Source of the DNA: Phycisphaerae bacterium
GTDB lineage: Bacteria > Planctomycetota > Phycisphaerae > JAAYCJ01
Reading direction: 5' to 3'
NCBI GenBank assembly: GCA_015486815.1
Contig: WFQY01000412.1
Location: 1-5,879 of the forward strand
DNA: 5,879 bases
The notes under the pieces were generated by a model. That model made no database searches. It saw only the letters and a program-made list of their open reading frames with translations, and was not told the origin of the DNA. Positions 5,823 through 5,879 of this stretch are shown piece after piece; within the stretch, counting starts at the first letter, position 1; each line of letters starts with the position of its first letter. The position numbers were made by a program, and so were the translations under genes.

Positions 5823-5879
5823 CTATGCCAATTTTCTCTTCCAATATTTAAGCTGTTCCGCAAGAGATTTTTTTCCTGC
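5823..5879 (-). CDS. C-terminal fragment of an unidentified upstream gene (partial)
   Basis: The minus strand from the window edge reads 18 sense codons and a TAG stop, giving a tail ending AGKKSLAEQLKYWKRKLA. The tail is basic and probably helical, as C-termini often are. The stop falls 31 bases before the chosen start of the TIM-barrel gene, the same spacing as the other genes of the operon, which supports it as a real co-transcribed gene. The fragment is too short to identify. A sugar-metabolism protein such as a Gfo/Idh/MocA oxidoreductase would fit the context, but nothing in the sequence shows this. The competing frame is the N-terminal extension of the next gene, which I reject. Confidence 0.5.
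   Translation of the reverse strand, partial: AGKKSLAEQLKYWKRKLA

Noticed and set aside
5792..5863. N-terminal extension of the TIM-barrel protein from a TTG at 5863
   Set aside because: There is no ribosome site. It overlaps the probable end of the upstream gene, and the extension has no fold-like pattern. The ATG at 5791 has AAAGGA at 6 bases.
1..5879. Search for CRISPR arrays, insertion sequences, tRNA/rRNA genes, prophage or defence systems
   Set aside because: No direct-repeat array, transposase motif, terminal inverted repeats, tRNA-like cloverleaf or defence-protein domain is visible. Nearly all of the window is accounted for by five metabolic, transport and signalling genes.

Overview
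The window is gene-dense and reads entirely leftward (minus strand). In transcription order it holds: the last codons of an unidentified gene at the right edge; a sugar phosphate isomerase/epimerase-type TIM barrel; a family GH4 glycosidase, most likely an alpha-galactosidase; a 12-helix MFS transporter; PurN (GAR formyltransferase); and a membrane sensor histidine kinase. The last 95 bases beyond the kinase are AT-rich and hold no recognisable gene.

The right two thirds (about 2197-5879) look like a small carbohydrate-utilisation operon. Gaps are 31, 42 and 49 bases, and each start has a Shine-Dalgarno-like sequence of varying quality. The GH4 enzyme carries the CHSV motif associated with alpha-galactosidases and uses an NAD/Mn redox-elimination mechanism on unphosphorylated substrates. 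It sits next to an MFS permease rather than a PTS, which fits uptake of an intact galactoside and hydrolysis inside the cell. The TIM-barrel protein keeps the full E/D/H/E metal-binding set of the AP_endonuc_2 fold and presumably acts on the released or oxidised sugar. Its exact substrate cannot be read from the sequence.

The left third (96-2196) holds purN and a histidine kinase 21 bases apart. The gap before purN is the longest in the window (70 bases). It contains a promoter-like sequence whose -35 and -10 are embedded in a perfect 9-bp inverted repeat, so purN and the kinase may form their own transcription unit. The kinase has six predicted membrane helices with a GGxxNP motif between helices 3 and 4, and a cysteine in the second helix of its dimerisation domain. 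Both features recall the redox sensor RegB/PrrB. No response regulator is present.

The organism is bacterial. The protein styles (PurN with an SGGGRT phosphate loop and a GKGMYG segment, a GH4 enzyme beside an AP_endonuc_2 protein, sparse Shine-Dalgarno use on some genes, moderate GC) suggest a planctomycete, perhaps of the Phycisphaerae/Sedimentisphaerales type. This is a low-confidence inference from memory. I see no mobile element, CRISPR array, RNA gene or clearly unprecedented system. The most interesting leads are the RegB-like sensor and the palindrome-embedded promoter before purN.
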